A DNA stretch of 64,000 nt from Massariosphaeria phaeospora (GCA_011032825.1 JAADJZ010000008.1:310001-374000); one strand, 5' to 3'; counted from the first letter of the stretch, positions 34,584 through 47,047 are shown. The notes: generated from the letters alone by a model not told the origin. Numbers and translations: made by a program.

Positions 34584-35042
34584 CTAAGTGGAGGACGTCG
34601 ACGCAAGAGTGTACGGAACACTCTCGCCCGTTTGAGGAACTGGAAGAGATGGGCGGAGGAAGTCAGTGAAGACCGTCGGTAGAGGTCGACGTAAGACTGA
34701 TCGGATCAGTCTCGCCGTCTGGGGGGAAAGTCGGACGAGGTCGTCGGAGGAAGTCGGCGGAAGAATGTCGGGAGAGGAGGTTGGTGGACGAGGTCGACGC
34801 GAGACTGATCGGATCAGTCTCACCGGCCGGGGGAGAAGTCGGACGAGGTCGGCGGAATAAGTCGGCGGAAGAATGTCGGTAGAGGAAGTCGGTGTAAGAG
34901 GTCGACGCGAGACTGATCGGATCAGTCTCGCCCGTGGGAGGAATCGGAAGAGGTCGGCGGAGAGGTTGACGCGAGAGTGTACGGTGCACTCACAATCCTG
35001 TGAGGAGGTCGGCGGGATATAGTCGACGGTGACGGGTGCCAT
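34584..35042 (-). CDS. Possible Arg/Pro-rich repeat protein (weak)
   Basis: An ATG at 35042 opens 152 codons to a stop at 34584 on the minus strand, exactly across the 108 bp repeats. Since 108 bp is 36 codons, the peptide repeats 'RLIRSVSRRP', 'PTSS.DILPPT' and 'DLVRLLPR' with each unit. Another minus frame is open over much of the same stretch, so openness may be only a result of the GC-rich repeat. No family recognised; listed because length, ATG and periodicity agree. Confidence 0.2.
   Translation of the reverse strand: MAPVTVDYIPPTSSQDCECTVHSRVNLSADLFRFLPRARLIRSVSRRPLTPTSSTDILPPTYSADLVRLLPRPVRLIRSVSRRPRPPTSSPDILPPTSSDDLVRLSPQTARLIRSVLRRPLPTVFTDFLRPSLPVPQTGESVPYTLASTSST
34606..34991. repeat. 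108 bp tandem repeat with five palindromes
   Basis: Palindromes at 34606-34624, 34694-34712, 34802-34820, 34910-34928 and 34975-34991. Three read AGACTGATCGGATCAGTCT (9 bp arms, one-base centre). The first is AGAGTGTACGGAACACTCT (7 bp arms). The last is GAGTGTACGGTGCACTC (arms with one G-T pair). Each is followed by GTCGGACGAGGTCGGCGGA-like sequence. The second to fourth are spaced exactly 108 bp. Arms change together, so pairing is kept while sequence is not. Confidence 0.8.
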
Positions 35043-35774
35043 AAAGGCCGAATGCTATCAGCCTACACGTGTGCTCTTCGAGGGCTGCTAGAGGGGGGTG
35101 ACAGGAGGCGTTTAGCCCACATGATCTCAATACATGATATTATATAAATGGCTAAATATACCCAAGGCTCCGTTTGATCTACTACCGTTTTGGTGCCGCA
35201 TTTGAGGCGAGCACGATCTGTGAGGAGCACAAATCTGTCCGCAGAGTACCACTGCTAAAGAACTTTATCTACTCTTTAGTTAGCTCCTGATTATGTATAC
35301 TAACAAGATCCTCACCTACATTTTGGGGTCGTGCTTGGGGCTAAGGGCTTTTCTCGACGACACGTTATCTCAAAACCCCCGACCAGATCGCGGACCCACC
35401 CATGAGTGCTGGATGCGCGTCCTGCTAACCTTCGTTACAATCGACGGAACGCGTGCGTGGTGTTGCGCAAAGCGAACAACTTCCTCCACAGTGAGAAGGG
35501 CGTGAAGGAGCGAGGTTAGATCCCATGTAACATTAGCTAAGGCTGGTAGCGCAGAGACTAGTCTGTAAATGCTCTAGCGCATCACCTACCTCAATCTTCG
35601 ACGCGTTTACGCGTTGAACAATCTACTAGGCCTACTACAACTAGATTGCACTTAATCTAGCTACGCTAAAAGCTTAGATTAATTTCTTAGCGCCTTAGCG
35701 TGCTAAGACTTATTAAAAATATCTAACTCTACTTCTATAAACCTAACTTTACAATTTATACTCTACTTTAACTA

Positions 35775-35830
35775 AAGTAGTAAATAGGTAGAAGTTGAGT
35801 TAAAGTTAAGTTACTTTTTTTATAACTCTA
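35775..35830. mobile_element. Truncated, mutated relative of the hAT-like MITE
   Basis: TAAATAGGTAGAAGTTGAGT at about 35781 matches the left terminal part of the MITE at 37015 (TAAATGAGTAGAAGTTGGGT) with G to A changes. The other end is not visible. It sits just outside the outer pogo copy. Confidence 0.4.
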
Positions 35831-36158
35831 ACTTAACTCTATATAACGTACTTTACGAGTTAGCTAAATACACAAGTTAGCCAAACACTTTTACTAAGCT
35901 TCTACTAAAACTACTTTATTCTAGCGCAAAATAGCTTACTTTGGCTTTGTATAAAACAATGCAACTTAAGATATTATTTAAAGTTTACTTTTACTGCTTG
36001 CTTATACGTACGCGAGTTATGCCTAGTTTAATTACACTACTCGCATTACTTTTAAGTTAGCTTACTTTTTTTAGCGCGCACTTGCGTTTTTAGCTTTTTT
36101 TTATTACTACGCGCTCTAAACTCTTTTAGAGTAGTTAGACAAGTTTTATTTTTAACTA

Positions 36159-38421
36159 ACGTACTTTACAAGTTCGTGCATTACACGAGTTCGTGCATTA
36201 CTTTTGCTAAGCTTTTACCAAACTCTACTTTCTACGTAATGCTTTAACAACAATACTAGATAGAACTTTCTAAAAAACGTTAGATACAGCTTGCTTTTTA
36301 AGCTTTTAAACAAAACGTAACACTTTTTTAGCAACGCGCTGCAGCTATCTACAACGTTGATTAATTAACACTAAGCTACTAACGCGTAGAACAAACTTTA
36401 CAAGTAGATTACTAGCCTAAATTAAAGAATCTAACAAAGACTAAAGAAAGCGTAGTTGTTAAGTATATACTTAAGCTTATATTGCGCGAATTTTTTTTTA
36501 AGCTCGCAGCTATAGCTAATATAGCCAATTTCTTACGCGCAAAGCGCAATCTAGGCTAAGTTAGCTTAAACTAGCTTAGTACGTAGGTTATGCACTGCTC
36601 TAAGTTTACAATAAAGTTTAATCGCAAGTACAATTACAAAAAAGCGCTTTGCAAGAATTTTAAAGTTATTTAAAGCTAGTTTTGCTTAGTAGCTAACATA
36701 AAAGCTAAGTACAGTATTTAGAATATAAACACGTACAACTTTAACAAAACAAGCTTTATAATAGGCTAGATATTAACTAAAGTAGTTGTTACTACTTTAG
36801 AAAAACGAGAACAACTAAAGGCAATACAGCAAAGCAATAGAAAGTAAACAACAGTTATCCAAAACATCAACGCAACAAAGTAAGCTATTCTACTTTTTAT
36901 TATTTTTAAAAGCTACTATTACTTTTTTGCCTAGTATAAAAAAAAAATTTGCTTTAGAACTAGGTTATTGCAGTTTCTAAGAAAAGCTAGACAATAAATA
37001 AGCTTAGGCTGTAGTAGGCTGGTAAATGAGTAGAAGTTGGGTTAGGGTTGGGTTAGCTTACGTCAGACCTCAACTCAACCCTAGCCTTAACCCGCGCTAG
37101 TTACTAAGCAGCTTGGGTAGAGGTTGAGTTAGAGTGGTCAAAGCTTAGAGTTGTAGTTGGGTCTTACATAATATTTACAACCTATATTAATATTAAGTTT
37201 TCTATGTATATTTATCACATTTACTTATCACAGTTTCTTAACTATTTAGGTAACCCTAACCTAACCTCCAACCTAGAGCTTTGACTACTCTAACCCAACT
37301 CCTACCTACGCTAGGTTAACTCTAACCCAACTTTAACCCAAGGTCTGTGCGACCCATAACCCAACCTATACCTATCGATAGGTACCTCCTACCCATTCGC
37401 CAGCGTAGGCTGTAGTAGTTAAAGTACTTTAATAAGCATACAAAAAAAAAGTAGTTAGTAGCTACTAACTACTTGCAATTGATAGCTATAAAAGCTATAA
37501 CTTACTTGCATTCTAGCAATACTACAAGAAAAACAAAATTATTACTATTTGCATACTTTCGCACTTATCGCACTTTTTACAGCTTTTTAATGTAAGTTGT
37601 TTTGCTTTTTTAAAAAAAGCGTACAAGCGCTAAGCTAAAAATTTTATGCGCAACTAAATTACTTACATTATAAAACTTAAGTTTCTACTATGCTTTATAC
37701 GCGCCTATAATGCAGCAATTACTTTTAGTAATATTTAAAAAAAGTTTTAAAGCGCTAGATTAGTTTTATTTAACCTAAAGCAAGTTATAACAGCTTTTAA
37801 CGCTTGGCTATGTACTTTATTATTACTACTACTTATTAACAACAAGCCTTAGCAGTTGCAAACTTTAAGCAATACTTTTAAACTAGAGTTGCAATTAACG
37901 CTTGTAAAAGCAAAAATTTAAAAGTATATAAATAGCTTACTAACGTCTATAGTAAAAGCCTTTAAAAAAGTTTTAAAAAAAGTAGCTTTTATCGCGCACA
38001 AGCTAGTGTTAGCGCAATAGAAAATAGCTAAGCTAAAAATAGCAAATAAAGCTGCTACGCAACGTAAATTGCATAAAAGAAAGCAGGCTTAAGTAGAAAA
38101 GATTTTGATAGTTAAGAATAAAGCTCGTCTAACTGCTCTAAAGAAGTTTAGAGCGCGTAGTAATAAAAAAAAGCTAAAAACGCAAGTGCGCGCTAAAGTA
38201 GGTAAACTATTTTAAAAATAGTGTAAATAGTGTTATTAGGCTAAGCACAACGCGCGTACGTGTAAGCAAGTAGTAAAAGTAAATTTTAAATAATATCTCG
38301 TGTTATATTACTCTACACAAAGCTAAAGTAAGCTGTTTTGCGCTAAAATAGAGTAGTTTTGGTAGGAGCTTGGCAAAAGTAATGTACGAACTCGTATAAT
38401 GCACGAACTCGTAAAGTACGT
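36159..38421 (+). mobile_element. pogo/Fot1-like (Tc1/mariner superfamily) transposon, RIP-degraded
   Basis: Flanked by TA on both sides (36157-36158 and 38422-38423), with inverted ends starting ACGTACTTTAC(A/G)AGTTCGTGCATTA. Without the nested hAT-like MITE it is about 1.86 kb, the usual size of Fot1/pogo elements. Near the 3' end (38222-38263) the frame still spells a CCHC knuckle, Cys-x2-Cys-x4-His-x4-Cys ending 'HNARTC', as known at the C-terminus of many fungal pogo-type transposases; two stop codons lie inside it. The transposase is otherwise unreadable. Confidence 0.75.
37015..37407. mobile_element. hAT-like MITE, 393 bp, little or no RIP
   Basis: Terminal inverted repeats TAGGCTGGTAAATGAGTAG and (reverse complement of the right end) TACGCTGGCGAATGGGTAG. 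An 8-bp target duplication GGCTGTAG lies at 37007-37014 and 37408-37415, the length typical of hAT elements. The host sequence without the insert matches the other pogo copy. Unlike its surroundings it keeps many CpA sites and near-normal GC. It has no coding sequence and contains GGGTTAGGG-type motifs in its arms. Confidence 0.8.
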
Positions 38422-39071
38422 TATTAAAGTTTTTTCTACTTAAACTCGCTTTTTTTTATGCAATCTACGTTGCGTAGCAGCTTTATTTGCTACTTAAAAC
38501 TTTGTAATTTCTTTTTGCGCTAACACTAGCTTGTGCGCGATAATTGCTACTTTTTTTAAAACTTTTTTAAAAGCTTTTACTATAAACGTTAGTAAGCTAT
38601 TTATATACTTTTAAATTTTTGCCTTTACAAACGTTAATTGCAACTTAAATTTAAAAGTATTGCTTAAAGTTTGCAACTGCTAAGGCTTGTTGTTAATAAG
38701 TAGTAGTAGTAATAGAGTACGCAACTAAACGTTGAAAGCTGTTATAACCTATTTTAAGTTAAACAAAACTAATCTAGCGCTTTAAAACTTTTTTTGAATA
38801 TTACTAAAAGTAATTGCTGCATTATAAGCGCATATAAAGTATAGTAAAAACTTAAGTTTTATAATTTAAGTAATTTAGTTGCGCATAAATTTTTTAGCTT
38901 AGCGCCTATACGCTTTTTTAAAAAAAGTAAAACAACTTATATTAAAAAGCTGCAAAAAGTGCAATAAGTGCAAAAGCATGTAAATAGTAATAATTTTGTT
39001 TTTCTTGTAGTACTGCTAGAAATCAAGCGAGTCGTAGCTTTTATAGCTATTAATAATAAAGAGCTAATAAG

Positions 39072-39282
39072 TGTAATAGGCGGATGCTTAATGAAATGCC
39101 TTAGCTGCTAGGCCTTAGTTAGAGCAATCTCGTACGAAATTGCTTCGCTAACTTTTAGCTAAGCACTAACGAATTCTAGCGTAGCGCAAGAAGTATAAAA
39201 GACTTTCTTATTTTATAGATACAACTGCATTAATTCATTACTTTTTACATTAAAACCTGCTTACTCTAGCAATCTCTTTACA
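39072..39282 (+). repeat. 5' LTR of Gypsy-1
   Basis: 211 bp, starting TGTAATAGGCGGATGC and ending AATCTCTTTACA. It has a TATA-like stretch (GTATAAAAG) at about 39193. It is preceded by the target duplication ATAAG. Confidence 0.9.
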
Positions 39283-39789
39283 TTTGAATTAATTAAACTC
39301 TTTAAAATAAAAATCGAAAGATTCTTAAGAAACGACGGATATTTGAAAAGTTTAGAAACTTTCCAGATCCTACACGGCAACACTCGAAACTAGTTTTCAA
39401 GAACTAACTAACAACGATAGCTAACTCTTACGACGCAGCTATCTAAGCTTTAGTAGCCTAAGCAATGTTAATAGCTAAAAACAGTGCTTTATTAGAGAAC
39501 ATTGAAGTTGTTCTTGCAAAGTAGATAGCTTACAAAAGTTACAACAATAATACAATTGCTATTTAAATCAACGCAGCGAAGGCTGCGTACAAAAAGCTAG
39601 CCCTAACTATAAGTAGCAGCTTGCTAGCTTTAACTACTAAAGATTTATAGAAATCTTAGAGAGCATAGACTCTACAAACAACATAAAGACCTTAGGTTTT
39701 ACAACAAACTAAAAACGAACTGTTAAGTTCAAAAGCTTTCGTCAACGAGCGCTTTTCTTAGAGCAACTTCAACCAACTTCTGCTAGCTC

Positions 39790-42700
39790 GCTTTTACAAG
39801 CTAAAATAGAAAGTTACGCGCATGCGACAACAATGCCTGCTAGCTTTTGTTACTACTTTTTACTACCTCGTTGCTAATAGCTTCGCCGAACGACTTTCTA
39901 GCGCTAAAAAAAAACACAAGATACTAGACCTAGCACTGTTTAAAAAAAAAAAAACGAACTACGCGCGGTTTAAGATCTAAATAAAAGACAAGATCGCGCA
40001 CGACAAAAACTCCATTGGAGCTAAATGCAGTTACATTTTTAATTAGTTAAAAGATTCTACTTCTACTACAAAGCTAGCTTGGTACTAAAAGAACTAAAGC
40101 AAAGCAATAGACAAATTCTAGGCCTACCTAGACACCTACTACGTAGATAAAAACTACGCGAACAAAGCTTAAACTCGCTTCTTTACTTTACTTATAAAGA
40201 AAAGTACTCTTTAGAAGTACAACAAAGAGTTTATAAAACTTACATACAACTTAGGTATAAACACAATTACTAATTTTAATACACTTAAGAACTGTTACTT
40301 AGCTAGCTTCTAACTAGACCTTTAGAAACAGATAGCTGTTGTAATTCTAGATTTTACTAGCTCTTTCTAAAAGGTTATAGACTGCGTTGCTCTAATCGAC
40401 GAAAACTTCTAGCAAGCTAAACACGCTTTGCAAAACTAGCTAACAACTGCTAGCAGCGCCTTCGCTGCTAACCTAAACGCTATGAAATAGACGTTAGAAG
40501 TAGCCGCTGCTTAAACGGCTTGCTTAAAAGCAACAACTAAACGTACTCGTAGCAAAAAGAAAGCTATTTAGCAAACTAAAAAGAAGATTAATTGCTGTTG
40601 CTAACTAAAGCTTTGCTTTAAGTGCGCAGACTTTAGCTACCGTAGCTCAAACTACTACCTAAACGCAGCGAAGAAACTACCGTTAGTTTAGACTACTACT
40701 ACGCTTGCTTCTCAAGCAAAGAACGCAACTAAAGCAAAAGATTTAGAAAACTAGTTACTTTTAGCACAAAACGTAGCTAAGAGTGAACTAAAGAAAACAC
40801 GTAAAAATTGTTAAACTAGTATTTTAAGTTTCGCTAGAAATAGCTAGACAAGAAACTTTTAACTATACACTTACTTATTAATTAAAACACTTTTGCTTTA
40901 ACATTGCTAGATTTAAGATGTAATACGTACAGCATTGTAAGTAAAAAGTTTTGCAACAAAGCGCGTTTCTAGCGTATTTTAATAAAACACTAGCTAATTA
41001 TAAGCTTAAACGACTACTAGGTAGTAGTTTAAAAAGCTGCTTGCTTTAACATAAACATTAACAGCTATAAAAAAGTAGTTTAGGCTTTCGTTATAAGCGA
41101 CGATAGCTTTGATATTATTCTTAGCTAGCTCTAGATAAACCGCTACGACGTTACCGTTGCTTTTGCAAAGAAATCCGTTTTCATGCACTTCGTAGAAATC
41201 CAGATCTAAAGCTAAAAAAAAAAAAAACTTTTAAATAGTTCTAGAATTTTAGAAGTATTTGCTAGAGCTTTTAGCTACTTTATACAAAACGCAAAATAGA
41301 AAAGCTTAACAACTTAAGTTTTCGCAGCATCTATAGCAAACATCTAAAAAGCACTAGCGCTTAAAATCAAGCTTAACCTAAAGAATACTCTTTTAAACTA
41401 GATGCAAGACTAGTACAAAGCTTTTTTACAAACTAAAGCTAACAAGCTTGCACTATACTAAAAGAAAATAAACTACACTATCGAGCTCGTAAAAAAAAAC
41501 GAAGTAGAGTTGAAAGTCTTGTACAGCCCGCTCTACAACATGTCTAAAAACAAACTTCTTGTACTAAAAAAGCAGCTTACTTTCTATTTCAACTAAGAAT
41601 TTATACGAGTTAGCTGCTCTTAAGCTAGCGCCTTTGTCTTATTCGCAAAGAAACTAAAAAGCGAATTGAGATTTTGCGTGGATTACTAGGCACTCAACGC
41701 AATTTCAAAGAAAAACTAGTATTCTTTGCTGCTAATTTACGAAACGCTGAACTAGATTAGCAAAGCTAAATAGCTTACTAAGCTAGACGTCGTCTAAGCG
41801 TTTTACAAAATCTAGATTGCACTTAGAAAAAAGTAGAAAACAGCGTTTCGTACAAAATTCAAGCTGTACAAATAAACAGTTTGTTCTTTTAAGCTAGCCA
41901 ACGCACTAAGTACTTTTTAGAAGTACATTAATTACGTCTTTGCAGCGCACATTGATATTAACGCTTTCGCGTACATTAACAACGTGCTTATTTACTCTAA
42001 CAGAAGCTAGAAAAACTACTGCTAGAAAGTTAAAAAAATTGTCTAAAAACTCTAGAACGCTAGCTTGCACTTTGATATTAAGAAATCAAAGTTCAAAGTT
42101 ACAAAAACTAAGTATCTTAGCTTTATTATTAAAGTTAGGAAAGGTATTAGCATGAATCTAAAAAAAGTACGAGCAATTTTTAAGTAAAAGGCGCTGGCTT
42201 TAGTTAAAAAAATAGAAAGCTTCGTTGGCTTTGCAAATTTTTACAGGCAATTTATACGCAATTTTTCTGCTATCGTTTCTTTGCTAACAAAGTTAACAAG
42301 CAAAAGCTACAAGTTCAGCTAAAGCTAAAAGCAACAAAAAGCGTTTGATACGCTAAAAAAAGAATTTATGTTTAGCCCGTTGCTAGCCTATTTTGACTTA
42401 GACTTAAACACGGCGATTAAGGCAAACGCTTTTAGATACGCTACAAGCAGCGCTTTTTTACAAAAAGCTAAAGACAACATGTAACACGCAGTAGCTTACT
42501 ACTTTGCAAAAAACTCTTTAGCAAAGTTTAATTATACGATCTACAACAAAAAGCTGCTAGCAGTAATTAAGTGCATTAAAAAATAAAAGTCTAAGCTAGA
42601 AGCAGTTTCTAAAATTACGGTTTATACAAACTACAAAAACCTGCTGTATTTTACAACTACTTGCTTGCTTACAAAGCAGTACGTTCGCTAGGCAAACATT

Positions 42701-44600
42701 TTTTCTAAATACAACCTAGAGTTCGTATACCGCCTAGGCGCGGCAAACGGACAAGCGAACGCTTTTTTTTAAAAAGAGCAGAACTTTCTTTAGAATAAAG
42801 AGAACCTCTGCTTTTAGAGTTGCTATTTTTAACTTCTCAAACCAACAGGCGTTTTTGATAAAGGCAATATTACAAAAAATACACCTAGCGTTATACACGC
42901 TTTTCTCGCTCAAACTTTCGCAGCCTAAGCTGCTACGGTGCTAGCTATTTCTAAAGCCAATGTTCCGCAGAATATCAAGAATGCTAAGAGAAGTTTTGCC
43001 TTTTTGAAAGAAAATGCTACTGCAATTTTCAAAGATGCGGAGATTAGAAAAAGCGTTTTAACTTTAAATGCTGCTTATAAAAAGAAGAATGCAAGCTTAC
43101 AAAAGAATATTCCTGCTTAGAATAACAAAACTAAAGAGAAAATAACGCTAGACGAGCTTTGGCGAAGAAGCGTTGTAAAAAACGAAATCTACAAAGGCGC
43201 TTTTAACGCGGTGCAAAATAGCTTTCTTAAAGAGAGCACTCGCTAGAAATTTCTGCTAGAATTAAATTTAAAAGCTTTACTAGCGAACTGCGGCGCTAAC
43301 GGCGGTAAACTCTTTTACTAGAGAAAAAAGTAAGTGCCAAAAACGCACTATTTGTGCACGAAACTAATTTCTAGAGCACACAACTTTTTTGTTGCTAGGC
43401 ACTTAAAAAGAAAGAATACGTACAATATTCTTAAACAAGAGTTTTTCTAGCCTAGAATAAGTTTTGATATACGGCGATACATCGCAAATTGTAACGCTTG
43501 CAAACGAGCAAAACTGTAGAAAAAGCTCAAAAGCAGATTTTTACGCTCGCTACTAGTTCTAGACCGCATGTAAAAAGAACTTTTTATAAACTTTATAACA
43601 AAACTCTTTAAAAGCAACGGCTGCACTAATTTTCTTGTTATTACAAACTAACTTAGCAAGAACATAATCTTGATTCTAATAGCTTAGATAGACGCAAAAT
43701 CTGTAGCTATAGTTTTTCTTAACAAAGTAGTAGCTTACTACTAGCTTTTAAACGCGATTGTTTTAAACAAAGAATTTTAATTTGTAAGAAACTTTTAGAG
43801 AATTTTGTGCAAAGAACTTAGAATTGTGCAGCGCCTTTTAACGGCGTTTTACCTAAAAACGAACGAAGCTACGAAAAAAGCGAATTTAACAATTAAATTC
43901 GTTCTTTGCTTTTTTGTAGATTAAAACTAAAAGAACTAGGCAGCGCTGTGCTCGATAGTCCAAATCGCTATCTAAAGCAAAGAAGCGGTTTCTACAAAAG
44001 TTAGCTCGTTTTTTTTACAACACAGTTACAAAATAGACTTTATCTAGTTTAAAACTAATAAAACCGCAGACGCTTTGCACTAGAACTTTTTCAACTTAGC
44101 TCAAAGCGCCTTAGACATAGCGCGGAAAATTAAAAAAGTAGTTAACTTCGCTTAGGCAGCAATAGCTAAAGCTTAATAAAAGTAAAAGAAACAAGCAAAC
44201 AAACACCGCAAGGAAGCGCCTATTTTACGAGTAAAAAACAAAGTTTAGCTGCAATATAGTAAACAGCTCTCTAACAACTACTCTAGCAAGAAACTTAACT
44301 AGAAGAATAGCAAGTTTTTCGTGCTAAAAGTTAAATCTGCAGCTAACGTCCGCTTAGACACGCTGCTTAAGATTAATTTAATTTTCTTTATAAACTAGTT
44401 AAGGCTCGCGGCAAGCAACTTTCTCAACGGCTAAGTTACTACAAACTAGCGCTTAGCTAGCATCTAAATCGAGAAAGTAGCAAAATACCTCGTTAAAAGT
44501 ATTACAGCAAAGCGACGAAAGAAAGTTAAAAAAAGCTAGCAAAAGCAATACCAAGTAAAATAAGTTAAGTACAATTAAAAAACTTAAAAGCCTGTTAAAA
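39790..44600 (+). pseudogene. Degraded gag-pol of Gypsy-1
   Basis: Conceptual reading through stops shows gag with a zinc knuckle at 40614-40655, where CFKC survives but the Gly, His, Asp and final Cys positions now read Ser, Tyr, Asn and Tyr. An aspartic protease-like part lies at ~40870-41200 ('FDIILS'). RT follows from ~41480 ('PLYNMSKNKL', 'LRFCVDY'), with the catalytic box at 41972-41983 reading Tyr-Ile-Asn-Asn instead of Tyr-x-Asp-Asp. RNase H lies at ~42330-42600 ('YTIYNKKLLAVIKCI'). The integrase zinc domain and core lie at ~43320-43700 ('YIANCNACKRAKL', 'NFIT', 'LSKNIIL'). Every replaced key residue fits a G:C to A:T transition. Confidence 0.85.
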
Positions 44601-45276
44601 ATCTTAGAGATACAAAAGTTTTATTAGTTTAAAAAAACGCTTTAGCACTTTACTAAGACGACAACAGACAGCTCTCTTAAGGCTTCGTATTAAGTAATCT
44701 AATCTCTAGAACAATCGAACGCTGAAACCGCAAATAAACGTCGCCGCCGAAGGACGAGAAAGCGAGAAAAATTTCACTTTTCGCCGTTAGCAATACTTAT
44801 TTGAAGATTTTACTAGTTACAAGCATAGTATGTTTAGAAACTTAGTTTAAAATTTATTAAGCGAAGAGTATCTCAAGCAGAAACGCTCTAGCAGTTCGGC
44901 TAACTAGCAAGAAAGAAAATCTACATATCAACGTTTTTATTCTAAAAAGAAAAAACCAATGCGTTACCTACTCTAGCGCCAAAACTCCTACTGTTATCCT
45001 AGCTTAGGTCTATGCTAGTAAACGCAAAAGTAGTTTTAAACGCGCTACAAAAAAGTTCAGCTTGCAAACTAAATAGTTAAAAGTTACAACTACTTAAGGC
45101 AGCAAGCTAGTTAAAAGCACTAACAACCTAGTTGAAGCTACTTGCAAAAGTTTTATTCTAAAACAATGTTAATAGTAGACTTAACTAGAACTAGTTAAAA
45201 AACTTACTACACAAGTTAGCATGCTAACGACATTCTCAAACACAACTTTAAAACTCTCGATTGCTTTAATATGCTA

Positions 45277-46186
45277 ACGTACCTTACGGGTAGTTGAGCT
45301 ACACGGGTTCGCGAGACACTTTTGCCAAGCAAATTATCTAATATTATAACCTTAATACCTTTCTTAATAGTAGGCCTATTAGAATAATTTATACACTGTT
45401 TTAAAGCTCTAAGCTAGGACTTTAAAATCTACTAAAAATTACCTAAATAGGCTAAGTACTACTAGAGTTTTTAAAGTTTAAAGATAAAGAGCTCGCTTAA
45501 GCTCTATACCTAGTATCTAGTAGAATTCTACTATAATAAACTTTTATATTCTAAAATATTCTTATTTATACTGTAAGTTAGAGTTCTAGAAAGTTATATA
45601 GTATATAGCTTAGAATCAAAGCTATTAGATAGAATTAGAGTTTATATATAAAACCTACTAAGTATAAAGTATTAGTACTATTATAACTCTAAATAATACT
45701 ACTTTTTTAAAGCTTATATAGTATAATTATACTAAGTACTAAATTATTAAGTAGTTTTACATTAGGTTTTAATAGTTATATATAGATATTTATACTTAGC
45801 TAGTATAAAGAAAGTAAACTACTTTCTAACCTATCTAGTAGCTTTAATCTTAGGCTACACGCTATAAAACTCTCTAGTACTTTAATATATAGTATAAATA
45901 AGAATATTTTAGAATATAAAAGTTTATTATAGTAGAATTCTACTAGATACTAGGTATAGAGCTTAAGCGAGCTCTTTATCTTTAAACTTTAAAAACTCTA
46001 GTAGTACTTAGCCTATTTAGGTAATTTTTAGTAGATTTTAAAGTCCTAGCTTAGAGCTTTAAAACAGTGTATAAATTATTCTAATAGGCCTACTATTAAG
46101 AAAGGTATTAAGGTTATAATATTAGATAATTTGCTTGGCAAAAGTGTTCCGCGAATCCGTGTAGCCCGACTACCCGTGAGGTACGT
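45277..46186. mobile_element. 910 bp foldback/MITE with ~300 bp inverted arms
   Basis: TA lies on both sides (45275-45276 and 46187-46188), with ends ACGTACCTTACGGGTAGT / ACGTACCTCACGGGTAGT. The arms are inverted copies for roughly 300 bp, around a ~300 bp AT-rich centre without coding signs. The ends resemble those of the pogo-like elements (ACGTACTTTACGAG..), and both share CACTTTTGCCAAGC a little further in, so it is probably a non-autonomous relative. It is nested in Gypsy-1 downstream of integrase. Confidence 0.8.
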
Positions 46187-47047
46187 TAGACAGTTAAGAC
46201 TTTAACGAGTAAAAACAAGCAATTAACGTAGAAATGTTTACTAGCAGCTACTTTTTCTGCTTTTATACGCGCGATCTCTATTTTGAGCCTAAAAAGTATA
46301 GCCTAAACAACGTTGTTTATCTTTTTTAGCGTTACTTTAGAACTAAGCGAGTTGTTAACGAGATTAAGCTTAAGCGCAAGAATGTCGTTGATATTAGCAT
46401 AAAAGTTAAACAGAATCTAAAAGAAAAAGTTAAAAAAAAACCAACAGGCAAAGCACTAGAACTTACTAGACAATATAATACATAAGCGTTATAACAAGCA
46501 AAGCAAGTTATTTTAAAGCTGCGCTTAAGAAGCATTATGCAAAGCTCAAAGCAGTAATTTATGTTCTCTACGCAACGAGCGCAGAAAGTCTAAGCTTTAC
46601 AAACGAGCGCGTAATCTTTTAAATTACTTTTTTTTTAAGTTGCTTTTAGCTTTTTTTTCGCAGGCAGCAGAAACGCAACTAGCTGCTTATTAGCAAAGCT
46701 AACATTACCAACTTCTAAATTAACAAAAGCTTTAACTTTACGCTAACGCTTTAACCGGCGCGACGCAGAAACAAGCGTAAACAAGCTAGCCAACGCAAAC
46801 AGCTTTTTTAAAGTAGTATTTTTTTTTACTATAATAAAGCAGGAGCTGCGGAAACGCGCGAAAAGCGAAGACAGCAAAGCAAAAGCTGCAAAAAAAGCAG
46901 CTAAAAAAGTTTGTAGTTAAAGAAAAAAGCTTATAACAAGTGCGAGCAGCTTTAGTTGCTTACCCCGCTAAGGTAAGAATTCTCTAAAGAATTTTTTCAA
47001 AGGCCTAAGCGTTTCTGTGTTTACTTTAACAAACGCGAAAAAGCTTA

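Larger units (their letters stand above)
34330..35580. other. Intergenic region leading into the AT-rich block
   Basis: After the stop of tandem-family gene 3 there is about 250 bp of plain sequence, then a GC-rich 108 bp tandem repeat (34606-34991), then ~500 bp with rising AT content. A 70-codon plus frame at 35293-35505 has no domain. The composition change to the transposon block is at about 35.57 kb. Confidence 0.45.

Noticed and set aside
37030..37400. Telomere-like GGGTTAGGG / CCCTAACC motifs
   Set aside because: Only isolated motifs in the arms of the hAT-like MITE, not an array; no internal telomere.
41940..42155. 71-codon plus frame in Gypsy-1
   Set aside because: Out-of-frame shadow of the degraded RT/RNase H region.
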